Of a DNA stretch of 64,000 nt, positions 53,480 through 61,859 are shown piece after piece. The stretch is taken from positions 248,001 through 312,000 of the forward strand of contig NZ_CP007055.1 of the NCBI RefSeq assembly GCF_000517625.1, read 5' to 3'. Below the pieces are notes generated by a model that saw nothing but the letters and a program-made list of their open reading frames with translations, made no database searches and was not told where the DNA came from. The stretch is from Halostagnicola larsenii XH-48. Its GTDB lineage: Archaea; Halobacteriota; Halobacteria; Halobacteriales; Natrialbaceae. Both the position numbers and the translations under genes were made by a program. Positions within the stretch are counted from its first letter, which is position 1; each line of letters begins with the position of its first letter.

Positions 53480-53508
53480 GCGAGGGCTTCGCATTGCTCA
53501 GCCCTCGC
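53480..53508. repeat. Hairpin 1 behind tRNA-Arg
   Basis: GCGAGGGC (53480-53487) and GCCCTCGC (53501-53508) with loop TTCGCATTGCTCA. Related to the other tRNA-linked hairpins. Confidence 0.5.
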
Positions 53509-53529
53509 TCTGGTTCGGTCCTGACGTGC

Positions 53530-53554
53530 CTTACACTCACTTCGTTCGTGTAAG
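53530..53554. repeat. Hairpin 2 behind tRNA-Arg
   Basis: CTTACAC (53530-53536) and GTGTAAG (53548-53554) with loop TCACTTCGTTC, the same loop as in the tRNA-Thr hairpin. Confidence 0.6.
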
Positions 53555-53555
53555 A

Positions 53556-53568
53556 CTCCGTCAGGACG
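53556..53568 (+). repeat. Truncated copy of the tRNA-Arg 3' end
   Basis: CTCCGTCAGGACG equals tRNA-Arg 53457-53469, direct, 99 bp apart. A further degenerate copy (GCCGTCAGGATT) occurs near 53886. Confidence 0.6.
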
Positions 53569-53573
53569 TTTCT

Positions 53574-53615
53574 GTCGACACCAATCCGCGAGCGAAGCAA
53601 GCGGCTAGTGTCGAC
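53574..53615. repeat. Hairpin 3 behind tRNA-Arg
   Basis: GTCGACAC (53574-53581) and GTGTCGAC (53608-53615) with a 26-base loop containing GCGAGCGAAGCAAGC; flanked by TTTCT and GAAA like the tRNA-Phe hairpin. Confidence 0.55.
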
Positions 53616-53965
53616 GAAACTCTCCGAGATTTGAGCAGACAAGTCGCAGCCCGGGAAGCGAACGAGTCGGCTGGGGGGGACGAGGAACTGTGGCCGGAAC
53701 TGAAAGGGGTCGGCGGGCTCGAGGAGGTAGGCGACGGTGAGTCGAACGGAGTGAGGCGCGCGGCGCCCCTCCCGATTCGAGCGCGCTGGGGGCTTCGGGG
53801 CCGACAGGTAATCTCGTTCTATCCGAAATCCACCACCGAGGACGTTTGATAGCTGTCAAAACCCGCGTAACGCATCCGCCGTAAGACGCCGTCAGGATTC
53901 CACCGATACCAGTCGAGTCCACCGGGATACCAGCTTTTATTCGATCCCACAACGGGGCTACCGAC

Positions 53966-54886
53966 ATGGGAACAGGCATCGCTCAGGAAGTCACGGCCGG
54001 CGACTGTACGGACCTTTATTGCGTTGATACTGGCATGTTCGGCACCGACGAGTACGGCGCGGTCTACCTACTCGAGAGCGAGCGTCCCGCGATCGTCGAA
54101 ACGGGCGTCGGGACGAACTACGAGCGGATCCTCGAGGCGATGGACGAGGTCGGAATCGCTCGCGAGGACCTCGAGGTGATCGCGGTCACGCACATCCACC
54201 TCGATCACGCCGGTGGTGCGGGGCTGCTCGCGGCGGCGTGTCCGAACGCGGACGTCTACGTGCCGTCGATCGGCGCGAGCCACCTCGTCGACCCATCGCG
54301 GCTGGTCGAAGGCACGAAACAGGCGGTCGGCGACCGGTGGGAGTTCTACGCCGACCCGGAACCGATCCCGGAGGACCGCATCGTCGAACTCGAGGACGGT
54401 GACGAGATAGATTTGGGTAATCACGAACTGCGCGTCCACGCGGCACCCGGGCACGCGCCCCATCAGGTCGTCTTCGAAGACCCCGCAAACGACGCGGTGT
54501 TCACCGGTGACGCGGCGGGGATCTGGGTGCCCGAACTCGCGGAGATCCGCGAGACCTCGCCGCCGTCGAACTTCGACCTCGAGCAGTGTCTCGAGGACGT
54601 CGAGACGCTGCAGGCGATCGATCCGGACGTCCTGCTGTACACCCACTTCGGGCCGCGAGCGGTCGGCGACGACGCGACGGCCGCGCTCGAGACGTACGCG
54701 ACGGTTCTGCGCGAGTGGGTCGACGAGGTCGAGGACAAACGCAACGAACTCGGGGACGACGAGGCGGTCGTCGAGCACTTCGGGGACAACGCGACGTCGG
54801 TCGGGGCCTGGGGCGAGCGGGCGGCTCGAGCCGAGGCGCGGATGAACACCCGCGGCGCACTCGGATACCTCGATCACCGGGAGTGA
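53966..54886 (+). CDS. MBL-fold metallo-hydrolase
   Basis: 306 residues. The metallo-beta-lactamase motif AVTHIHLDHAGGAGLL (HxHxDH, about residues 73-79), GHAPHQVVFEDPANDAVFTGDAAG (later His and Asp) and the final His in YTHFGP (about 225) are all there. The N-terminus has no signal peptide, so it is cytoplasmic. Resembles glyoxalase/flavo-hydrolase-like enzymes that cleave thioesters or lactones; substrate open. Same strand and 130 bases before the acyl-CoA ligase. Confidence 0.93.
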   Translation: MGTGIAQEVTAGDCTDLYCVDTGMFGTDEYGAVYLLESERPAIVETGVGTNYERILEAMDEVGIAREDLEVIAVTHIHLDHAGGAGLLAAACPNADVYVPSIGASHLVDPSRLVEGTKQAVGDRWEFYADPEPIPEDRIVELEDGDEIDLGNHELRVHAAPGHAPHQVVFEDPANDAVFTGDAAGIWVPELAEIRETSPPSNFDLEQCLEDVETLQAIDPDVLLYTHFGPRAVGDDATAALETYATVLREWVDEVEDKRNELGDDEAVVEHFGDNATSVGAWGERAARAEARMNTRGALGYLDHRE

Positions 54887-54907
54887 CCCACCGGTCGAAC
54901 GCCGGCT

Positions 54908-54945
54908 TTTCGGGTTCGTTTCGGTAACCCGTACGAAACCCGAAA
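54908..54945. promoter_or_regulatory. Inverted repeat A upstream of the acyl-CoA ligase
   Basis: TTTCGGGTTCGT (54908-54919) and ACGAAACCCGAAA (54933-54945) are inverted with one base missing in the left arm. Regulator site or mRNA hairpin of the preceding transcript. Confidence 0.45.
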
Positions 54946-54958
54946 CGAATAAACCTCG

Positions 54959-54987
54959 AAACATGTGTGACTCGTTTCAACATGTTT
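54959..54987. promoter_or_regulatory. Inverted repeat B overlapping the promoter of the acyl-CoA ligase
   Basis: AAACATGT (54959-54966) and ACATGTTT (54980-54987) form a perfect 8-bp dyad with 13 bases between. The right arm runs into TTTTAT (54985-54990), the TATA-like element about 30 bases before ATG 55017, so a bound protein would block the promoter. Confidence 0.55.
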
Positions 54988-55016
54988 TATCGCTCGGGAC
55001 CGTCTGTCACACACGT

Positions 55017-56975
55017 ATGAACTGGCGCGACGCCGAACGTGAACACGACGACGAGGTAATCGGTGAGACGACGCTCGCACGAATGTTCGAGAACGCCGCA
55101 GCGCGCCACCCCAACAGGCCGGCTCAGCAGTACAAGGGTGGGATCTACGACCGTTCGCTCACCCCGTCGGTCCTCCCCGCTGCCGACCCCGGTCGATTCC
55201 GCACGATTTCGTACACGGAGATGCGAAATATCGTGCGAAACCTCGCGGCGGGGTTTCGGGACCTCGGCGTCGAAACCGGCGATCGGGTCGGCATCTTCTC
55301 GAACACCCGGATGGAGTGGGCTCAGACCGACTTCGGTCTGCTCGGTGCCGGGGGCGTCATCACGACCGTCTACACCAGTTCCTCGCCCGACCAGGTCCGC
55401 TACCTGCTCGAGGATCCCGACGCGTCGGGCGTCGTCGTCGAAAACGGACAGCTCCTCGAGCGCGTCCTCGAGGTCGAAGACGACCTGGATCTCGAGTTTA
55501 TCGTCTCGATCGATCGCCTCGAGGGATACGACGACCGCGAGGACATCCTGACGCTCGCCGAGGTTCACGACCGCGGGGAGGACGCATTCGACCTCGAGGC
55601 CTACGAGGGTTGGGTCGACGAGCCCGCGATGGACGATCTGGCGAGTTTGATTTACACCAGCGGAACGACCGGGAAACCGAAGGGCGTCCAGCTCACACAC
55701 CGGAACTTCCGGTCGAACGTGAACCAGGTTCGAAAGCGATACGGGCCGCGCCCGGACAAGGGCGAGGACGTTCCGGTGATCGACGAAGAGACGACGGTCG
55801 TCTCCTACCTCCCGCTCGCACACGTCTTCGAACGGACGGCGGGTCACTTCCTGATGTTCGCGAGCGGTTCCTGCGTCGCCTACGCGGAGAACACGGAGAC
55901 GCTTCAGGAGGACTTCGGGCTGGTTCAGCCACAGAGTTCGACGAGCGTGCCCCGGGTCTACGAGAAGATCTACGACGCGATCCGCGAGCAGGCGAGCGAG
56001 TCGCCTGTCAAAGAGCGGATCTTCAACTGGGCGACCGGCGTCGGTCGAGAGTATCAGAACGCGGACTCGCCGGGGCCGGTGCTCTCGCTCAAGCACTCGC
56101 TCGCGGACAAACTGGTCTTCTCGACAGTCAGGGAAGCACTCGGCGGCGAAGTCGAGATGCTGATCAGCGGCGGCGGGAGCCTCTCGCCCGATCTGGCGAC
56201 GCTCTATCACGGGATGGGACTGCCGATCTACGAAGGATATGGTCTGACCGAAACGTCGCCCGTCGTCGCCTGTAACCCGATGGAGGAACCGAAGATCGGA
56301 ACGATCGGGCCGAGCCTCCCCGGCGTCGACGTTACGATCGATGAATCCGTCGCCGAAGACGACACCTTCGACGACGATCCGGGCGAGGGCGGCGAACTGC
56401 TCGTCAACGGGGAGAACGTCACGCAGGGCTACTGGAACAAACCCGGCGCGACCGACCGCGCGTTCATCGAAGACGAGGACGGCACGCGCTGGTTCCGGAC
56501 CGGCGATATCGTCCACCTGCGCCCCGACGACTACATCGAGTTCCGCGAACGCGTAAAGCAGATCCTCGTGCTCTCGACCGGAAAGAACGTCGCGCCCGCG
56601 CCAATCGAGGACTCCTTCGCCGCGAGCGAGGTCGTCGAACAGTGTATGGTCGTCGGCGACGGGGAGAAGTTCGTCGGCGCGCTACTGGTTCCGAACACGG
56701 CGCACATCCTCGAGTGGGCCGAGAAGGAGGGGATCGACCTCCCGGACGATCCCGAAGCGATCTGTCGCGACGAACGGGTACAGGCGTATATTCAGGCGGA
56801 AGTCGATCGCGTCAACGAGAACTTCGAGAAACACGAGACGATCAAGCAGTTCCGACTGGTCCCACAGGAGTTCACCGAGGAAAACGATATGCTCACGCCG
56901 ACGATGAAGAAGAAACGCCGCGTCATCTTAGAGCGGTTCGACGAGCGAGTCGACGAGATATACGCGGAAGAGTAA
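55017..56975 (+). CDS. AMP-forming acyl-CoA synthetase (long-chain fatty acid-CoA ligase type)
   Basis: 652 residues of the ANL superfamily. LIYTSGTTGKPKGVQLTH (P-loop-like motif, about residues 216-233), YEGYGLTETSPVVACNP (about 400-418), WFRTGDIVHL with the hinge and RVKQILVLSTGKNVAP (C-terminal motif) are intact. Activates long-chain or aryl carboxylates with ATP and CoA in the cytoplasm. An earlier in-frame ATG at 54963 lies upstream of the predicted TATA element and is not used. The stacked dyads suggest a metabolite-responsive repressor. Confidence 0.93.
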   Translation: MNWRDAEREHDDEVIGETTLARMFENAAARHPNRPAQQYKGGIYDRSLTPSVLPAADPGRFRTISYTEMRNIVRNLAAGFRDLGVETGDRVGIFSNTRMEWAQTDFGLLGAGGVITTVYTSSSPDQVRYLLEDPDASGVVVENGQLLERVLEVEDDLDLEFIVSIDRLEGYDDREDILTLAEVHDRGEDAFDLEAYEGWVDEPAMDDLASLIYTSGTTGKPKGVQLTHRNFRSNVNQVRKRYGPRPDKGEDVPVIDEETTVVSYLPLAHVFERTAGHFLMFASGSCVAYAENTETLQEDFGLVQPQSSTSVPRVYEKIYDAIREQASESPVKERIFNWATGVGREYQNADSPGPVLSLKHSLADKLVFSTVREALGGEVEMLISGGGSLSPDLATLYHGMGLPIYEGYGLTETSPVVACNPMEEPKIGTIGPSLPGVDVTIDESVAEDDTFDDDPGEGGELLVNGENVTQGYWNKPGATDRAFIEDEDGTRWFRTGDIVHLRPDDYIEFRERVKQILVLSTGKNVAPAPIEDSFAASEVVEQCMVVGDGEKFVGALLVPNTAHILEWAEKEGIDLPDDPEAICRDERVQAYIQAEVDRVNENFEKHETIKQFRLVPQEFTEENDMLTPTMKKKRRVILERFDERVDEIYAEE

Positions 56976-57095
56976 CGACATTGCGGTCGCCGCTTGATAC
57001 TAGAGTCCGACCATTTCGATGGTAATCGCTTTGGGGCGACTCGAGCGGTGATATCGACGAAACGATTTTACTTACTCCTGAAGTAGCCCCGCTGG

Positions 57096-57758
57096 ATGAC
57101 GTTCGTCGCCGAATTCACGATCCCCGCCGCAGAATTTTCGTTCGGAACTGTCCTGCAGAAGTATTCTGGGCTGGTCATCGAGTTCGAAAGTGTCGTCCCA
57201 ACCTACCACGGACTCATGCCGTTTATTTTCGTCTGGAGCGACGGCCACTACGACGAAATCGAACCCGTGATTCGGTCGGACCCCGCCGTCGAAACGATAA
57301 CGGAAGTCGATCAGTTCGACGACGGTCGGCTGTACAACGTGACGTGGTCCGATTCAGTTCCTATACTCGCGGACGCCCTTCTCGAGTCGCGAGCAACCCT
57401 GATCGAGGGGATCGGTACCGCCGACGGCTGGACCTTCGAGATCAGGTTCCGCGAGCAAGAGCGGATCGAAGCGTTTCAAGAGCGCGTCCGCGAGTACGGT
57501 ATCGCGCTCGAGCTCCAGCGGCTCCGGGCGGAACTCGAGGTTTCGACGAGCATGAAATACGATCTCACCGACAAGCAGTACGAAACGCTCGTCACGGCGT
57601 TCGAAGCGGGCTACTTCGAGAATCCGAAAGACGCGACGCTAGAGGAGATCGGCGACGAACTCGGCGTCTCCGGGGCGGCAGTCACCGGCCGGCTACGCCG
57701 GGGTCTAACATCGGTGCTCTCACAGACCGTAATGCGCGGTGAGCAGGCGAGGGACTAG
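57096..57758 (+). CDS. Bacterio-opsin activator (bat)-type HTH regulator
   Basis: 220 residues. The C-terminal HTH-10 domain (KYDLTDKQYETLVTAFEAGYFENPKDATLEEIGDELGVSGAAVTGRLRRGLTSVL, about 158-212) is the bat-type helix-turn-helix; the N-terminal 150 residues form a small-ligand-like sensor domain specific to haloarchaeal regulators. Presumed transcription activator. An AT-rich ATTTTACTTA about 27 bases before the ATG is its TATA box. Upstream of the HalOD1 gene and the oxidoreductase, all one direction. Confidence 0.92.
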   Translation: MTFVAEFTIPAAEFSFGTVLQKYSGLVIEFESVVPTYHGLMPFIFVWSDGHYDEIEPVIRSDPAVETITEVDQFDDGRLYNVTWSDSVPILADALLESRATLIEGIGTADGWTFEIRFREQERIEAFQERVREYGIALELQRLRAELEVSTSMKYDLTDKQYETLVTAFEAGYFENPKDATLEEIGDELGVSGAAVTGRLRRGLTSVLSQTVMRGEQARD

Positions 57759-57882
57759 CGAGTGGAGCGGGCCGACGCCAGCCCAACGGATAAGGACCAC
57801 AACAACTTAACGGCGATACTAAAGGGGCTCCCGCGAGTAATAAAAACGAGTCGCCGGACCGATGCCGAACGGAGGGATGTCC

Positions 57883-58236
57883 ATGTCAAATTCATCGGGA
57901 ACGGACCCACGCCCGGAAGCGGAAACGGTCACGTACAAAACGAGTATCCAGCCGAACGAGCGAATGATCGACGCCATCGTTCGATTGCTCGAGAAACTGC
58001 CCGCCAGCACGCAGACCGAAGTAAGCCCGCTCTACGATCACGCCGATCCAGAGGCGCTCGAACAACTGTTTGCCAACACGGAGACGAGCACCCGAACGGG
58101 GACTGCGACGGTCGCTATCGGCAACCTCGAGATCGTCGTTCGGGACGGCGAACGCGTCGAGATTCGGGTCATCGACGAAACCGACCTATCGAACGGGACC
58201 GGCGGTCGAGGCGAGCACAAAAGCGGGTCACCGTAA
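57883..58236 (+). CDS. HalOD1 output-domain protein
   Basis: 117 residues from ATG 57883, which has GGAGG seven bases before it; ATGs at 57862 and 57877 are alternatives. The domain TVTYKTSIQPNERMIDAIVRLLEKLPASTQTEVSPLYDHADPEALEQLFA ... TGTATVAIGNLEIVVRDGERVEIRV is HalOD1, an output domain of haloarchaeal signalling proteins, here alone. Role unknown. Only 48 bases separate it from the aldehyde ferredoxin oxidoreductase gene, so co-regulation is possible. Confidence 0.88.
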   Translation: MSNSSGTDPRPEAETVTYKTSIQPNERMIDAIVRLLEKLPASTQTEVSPLYDHADPEALEQLFANTETSTRTGTATVAIGNLEIVVRDGERVEIRVIDETDLSNGTGGRGEHKSGSP

Positions 58237-58284
58237 TTCGTTTAAATCGGTATCGTTTTGCGAGTACACGTCGCATAAACTCAC

Positions 58285-59961
58285 ATGAAAAATGCACGGG
58301 GACCGCTGTGTTCGATAGACGTCGGCGATCGAACGGTCGATACCGAACGGATCGACGACGTGCTCGAGTCGTTCATCGGCGGTCGCGGCGTCGGAACGAA
58401 GTTGGCCCACGATCGGATTCCCTTCGACGCCGATCCGTTCGGCGCGGAAAACCGCCTGTATTTCGCGACGGGGCCGATGCAACACTCGACGATGAGCTTT
58501 ACGGGTCGAATGTCGGCGACGGCCGTTTCGCCGCTGACCGACGGGTTGCTCTCCTCGAACGCGGGCGGCTTTCTCTCGCGGAACTTCACCGCGACCGGGT
58601 ACGGGGCCGTCGAGATAACCGGCGAGAGCGACGAACTCCTCGTCGTCCACGTAACCGACGACGGCGTGGAATTCGAGGAAGTTCCCGAACTCGAGGGAGC
58701 AGAAACCACCGAAACCTGCGAGTACATCGCCGACGAGCACGGCCTCGACGCCGAACACACCGTTACGATCGGACCGGGCGGTGAGAATCTCGTTCGGTTC
58801 GCCTCGATTATGACCTCCCGCGAACGGGCGTTCGGCCGGGGCGGCCTGGGATCGGTGCTCGGCGCGAAGAACGTCAAGGCGATCACCTTCGACGGCGAGT
58901 CGACCCGCGACGTCGAGATTCCCTCGATGCAGATGGACGTCCACCGCGAGGCCGCCCAGTCGGATCACATCATGAAAGAGCAGGGGACGACCTCGGTGAC
59001 CGAGTACGCGAACATGGTCGAAGCGCTCCCGACGCACTACTTTTCGGAACTTTCCTTCGACGGCGTCGAGGGGATCAGCGGCGACGCCGTCGCGGAGAAG
59101 AAATACCAGAAGGGGACCTGCTCTTCGTGTGCGTTCGCCTGCAAACTGCCGACCAGAGACGAGGAAAGCGGTCTCGAGACCGAAGGGCCGGAGTACGAAA
59201 CCGTCATGGCCTTCGGCTCGAACTCGGGCGTCGACGACATCGTCGACGTGATGCAATCGAACAAACTGTGCGACGAACTCGGACTGGACACCATCTCCTG
59301 TGGCGACGCCGTCGCCGCCTACCTCGAGAGCGAAGACGAGTTCGGCAACGTCGAGTTGATCCACGACCTCGTCGAGAAAATCGCCCATAGAGAGGGGATC
59401 GGCGACACGCTCGCGGAGGGCGTCGATCGGTTCCACGACGATCTCGGCGTCGAGAACTGGAGCGTCAAAGGCATGGAGTTTCCCGCCCACGACGGCCGAA
59501 CGCTCCACGGACAGGGCCTCTCCTTTGCGACCTCTAACCGCGGTGCGGACCACATGTACGCCGAGTTCTACCCGCTCGAGTACCCCCTCGTCGACGCCGA
59601 GAAAGCATTCGAGAAGGAAGGATTCGACGGCAAACCGCCGAAGGTCGTCGAGAAAGAAAACATCAACGCGATCAAAGACAGCGCCGTCATCTGCAAGTTC
59701 TCCCGTGACTTCCTGTCCGAAGAACGCTTCGAGACGCTGCTCGAGGCCGACTACGAGACGCTGCTCGAGACCGGCGGCCGGATCGTCACCCTCGAGCGCC
59801 ACTTCAACAACCAGCGCGGGTTCGACAGGGACGACGACGCGCTTCCGTACGACCTCTCGGATTTTCAGGACGCGCTCACGGAGTACTACGGCGAACGCGG
59901 CTGGAACGACGATGGAACCGTTCCGGCGGAGCAAATCGGCAATGCGTCCGCTGGCAGCTGA
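58285..59961 (+). CDS. Aldehyde ferredoxin oxidoreductase family protein (tungsten enzyme)
   Basis: 558 residues. N-domain with the bis-pterin binding LSRNFTATGYGAVEITG and FASIMTSRERAFGRGGLGSVLGAKNVKAI; the iron-sulfur Cys group CSSCAFAC (about residues 279-286) with the fourth Cys in DTISCGD (about 339), and the C-terminal metal-binding GQGLSFATSNRGADHM. Length a bit below the usual 600. Oxidises aldehydes to acids with ferredoxin and tungsten-pterin cofactor in the cytoplasm; the exact substrate is unknown. A TATA-like TTTAAATC lies about 40 bases upstream. Confidence 0.94.
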   Translation: MKNARGPLCSIDVGDRTVDTERIDDVLESFIGGRGVGTKLAHDRIPFDADPFGAENRLYFATGPMQHSTMSFTGRMSATAVSPLTDGLLSSNAGGFLSRNFTATGYGAVEITGESDELLVVHVTDDGVEFEEVPELEGAETTETCEYIADEHGLDAEHTVTIGPGGENLVRFASIMTSRERAFGRGGLGSVLGAKNVKAITFDGESTRDVEIPSMQMDVHREAAQSDHIMKEQGTTSVTEYANMVEALPTHYFSELSFDGVEGISGDAVAEKKYQKGTCSSCAFACKLPTRDEESGLETEGPEYETVMAFGSNSGVDDIVDVMQSNKLCDELGLDTISCGDAVAAYLESEDEFGNVELIHDLVEKIAHREGIGDTLAEGVDRFHDDLGVENWSVKGMEFPAHDGRTLHGQGLSFATSNRGADHMYAEFYPLEYPLVDAEKAFEKEGFDGKPPKVVEKENINAIKDSAVICKFSRDFLSEERFETLLEADYETLLETGGRIVTLERHFNNQRGFDRDDDALPYDLSDFQDALTEYYGERGWNDDGTVPAEQIGNASAGS

Positions 59962-60047
59962 TTCCGGTGCGCCTTCGACATCTGGTTCACGGAACCACGA
60001 GCGGTGCGGTTCGGGACACGCCCATCGCTGTCGTCTCCTCGAACGAC

Positions 60048-61673
60048 TCACCCCTCGCGGCCGTCAGCTTCGTAGGCCTCGAGCGAACGGCGTGCGTAGC
60101 GGTAGCCGAGCCAGCCGAACCCACCGCTACAGGCCCCGGTTGCGACGACCGCAGCTGTGACGGCGGCCGTGGAACCCGCAAGCTCACCGAAACCAAATCC
60201 CAGCATCGCCGGTGCGGAGAGCAGTGACATCGCAAAGAGGTACGAGACCATCGCGTACAGTTCGGGCGGCATCAGCGTCGCCGTCGTCGCCGGCCCCTCG
60301 AGGTTCGGGAGCCAGGCGCCGACACCGAGCGAGACGCCGATACCCCCGGTTACGAGGAAACCCGAGATCAGTACCAGCCCCGTCAGTTCGATCGGCGTAT
60401 AGTCGCCGAGAACGCCGGTCACCAGCGCGACGATGACGACGAGTGGGAACCCCGGAACGAGCGCCGCGAACGCGTGCCCGCGAAGTACGGATCGGCGGCC
60501 GCCCACCGTCGTGAGAATCAGCGGAAGGGCGACCCGCGCGTTCCCGATCGGGTTGAGCGTCGTTCCGAGGCCGACCGCGACGGTCACGTACGTTACGACG
60601 AGCACGGGGACGAGTTCGGGGAACACCACCGAAAGCTGGATAACGGCCGGCCAGAGGAGACCGATCGGCAGGAGGACGTAGGTCATCGCCCGCGGCGATC
60701 TGCCCATTCGTCGCCAGGTGGCCTGCGCGACCCCCGCTGTGGGACGACCGACGAACCGATCGAGCGAGCGGCCCAGCCGTCCGACCTCCGTCGGTTCGAT
60801 CGACCCCTCGTCCAATTCGGTTGCTTCGTCGTTTCGTTTCGTCTCGTTGAACCAGAGGCTTCGCCCGGCGACGATGGCAACCGAAAGCGAACCGACGGAG
60901 ACGACAGTTCCTAGCGCGAGTGCGCCACCGACTCGGAGCGGACTCGCGGAGATACCGGGCGCTGTCGCAACCAGCACGTCGCCGTACCAGGCAAACGGCG
61001 TTGCGGCGAGGCCGCTCCCGACCTGCCGAGTAAGCGAGAGGACGGCGAACAGAACCAACAGACCGAGCAGTCCGATCACGTACCGAACCACCTCGAGTCG
61101 CGGGAACCGACGGAGACCGGCGCGAATACCCAGTCCGACACTGGAACCGAGGAACAGCCCGGTAAGCCCGACGGCGAGCCCACCCACGACAGCGCCGATG
61201 GCCGCCCTTGGTGTGCCCGTTCCGACAGTAAACGCCAGCGCGCCCGAACCGAGGACGGGAGCGACGAACCAACTCCGCTCGAGGAGTTCGTCCCCCAGCA
61301 CGCCACAGATCGCTTCGGGAACCGACAGCGATGTCACGAGGTCGGGTGGGGGTTCTTCCCACGCGTCGCTCGTGACCGAACTGAGTGCGGTGAGTGCGCC
61401 AACAGCGACGACGCCGATTGCGCCGAGTTCGCGGGCCCGCTCGAGAACCATCGAGCCGTTCTCGCCCGCGAGCGTGCCGTAGTGGTACGCGCCGGGCTGT
61501 GGCCAGATGTGCTCATAGATACCCAGCGGGAGCGAACCCACGACGGCTATCGCCCCCACGATGATCCCGACGGAGAGCGCGACGAGTATCTGCGGGTGGC
61601 GGAGCCGCCGCCGTACCTCAACCCGGTGACGGACGGTCGCGACGAGGGCGATTCGTCGAAGGGGTCCGATCAC
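60048..61673 (-). CDS. Multi-spanning membrane protein, ABC-2 permease-like
   Basis: 541 residues with about 12 hydrophobic segments from a GTG start at 61673. Two similar halves are suggested (segments 1-6 to about residue 265 and 7-12 after 330), with a charged loop (WFNETKRNDEATELDEGSIEPTEVGRLGRSLDRFVG) between. Resembles haloarchaeal ABC-2-type permeases without a linked ATPase. Start overlaps the TGA of a 23-codon ORF (GTGA), so translation coupling is likely. Transported substrate unknown. Confidence 0.8.
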   Translation of the reverse strand: MIGPLRRIALVATVRHRVEVRRRLRHPQILVALSVGIIVGAIAVVGSLPLGIYEHIWPQPGAYHYGTLAGENGSMVLERARELGAIGVVAVGALTALSSVTSDAWEEPPPDLVTSLSVPEAICGVLGDELLERSWFVAPVLGSGALAFTVGTGTPRAAIGAVVGGLAVGLTGLFLGSSVGLGIRAGLRRFPRLEVVRYVIGLLGLLVLFAVLSLTRQVGSGLAATPFAWYGDVLVATAPGISASPLRVGGALALGTVVSVGSLSVAIVAGRSLWFNETKRNDEATELDEGSIEPTEVGRLGRSLDRFVGRPTAGVAQATWRRMGRSPRAMTYVLLPIGLLWPAVIQLSVVFPELVPVLVVTYVTVAVGLGTTLNPIGNARVALPLILTTVGGRRSVLRGHAFAALVPGFPLVVIVALVTGVLGDYTPIELTGLVLISGFLVTGGIGVSLGVGAWLPNLEGPATTATLMPPELYAMVSYLFAMSLLSAPAMLGFGFGELAGSTAAVTAAVVATGACSGGFGWLGYRYARRSLEAYEADGREG

Positions 61674-61741
61674 GGCTGCTCGAGACGCGATTGTTCAGGT
61701 ACGCCAGCGGCGTTTTCGCTAGCGAGGACGGTCGCGTTCAT
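61670..61741 (-). CDS. Short ORF overlapping the permease start (leader peptide?)
   Basis: ATG 61741, 23 codons (MNATVLASENAAGVPEQSRLEQP) and TGA 61672-61670, overlapping the GTG start of the permease by four bases (GTGA). It may be a translated leader coupling the permease, or the last remains of a lost upstream gene such as an ATPase. No homologue can be named. Confidence 0.4.
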   Translation of the reverse strand: MNATVLASENAAGVPEQSRLEQP

Positions 61742-61859
61742 AGTGCCCCCGTTTTCGTGATTCGCTAATAACAGTTTCCCGATGCGGACTCCCGCTCCTC
61801 GAGCGCGGGTACGGCCAAGACTCGAACGGTGCATTCGTTAGTCTCCTTCGAAGGATCTC

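Larger units (their letters stand above)
53470..53965. other. Repeat-rich gene-free zone behind tRNA-Arg
   Basis: 496 bases without a gene of haloarchaeal composition. It holds three hairpins and two 3'-end fragments of the tRNA, listed separately; the rest, including the stretch before the MBL gene, shows nothing further. Confidence 0.5.
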
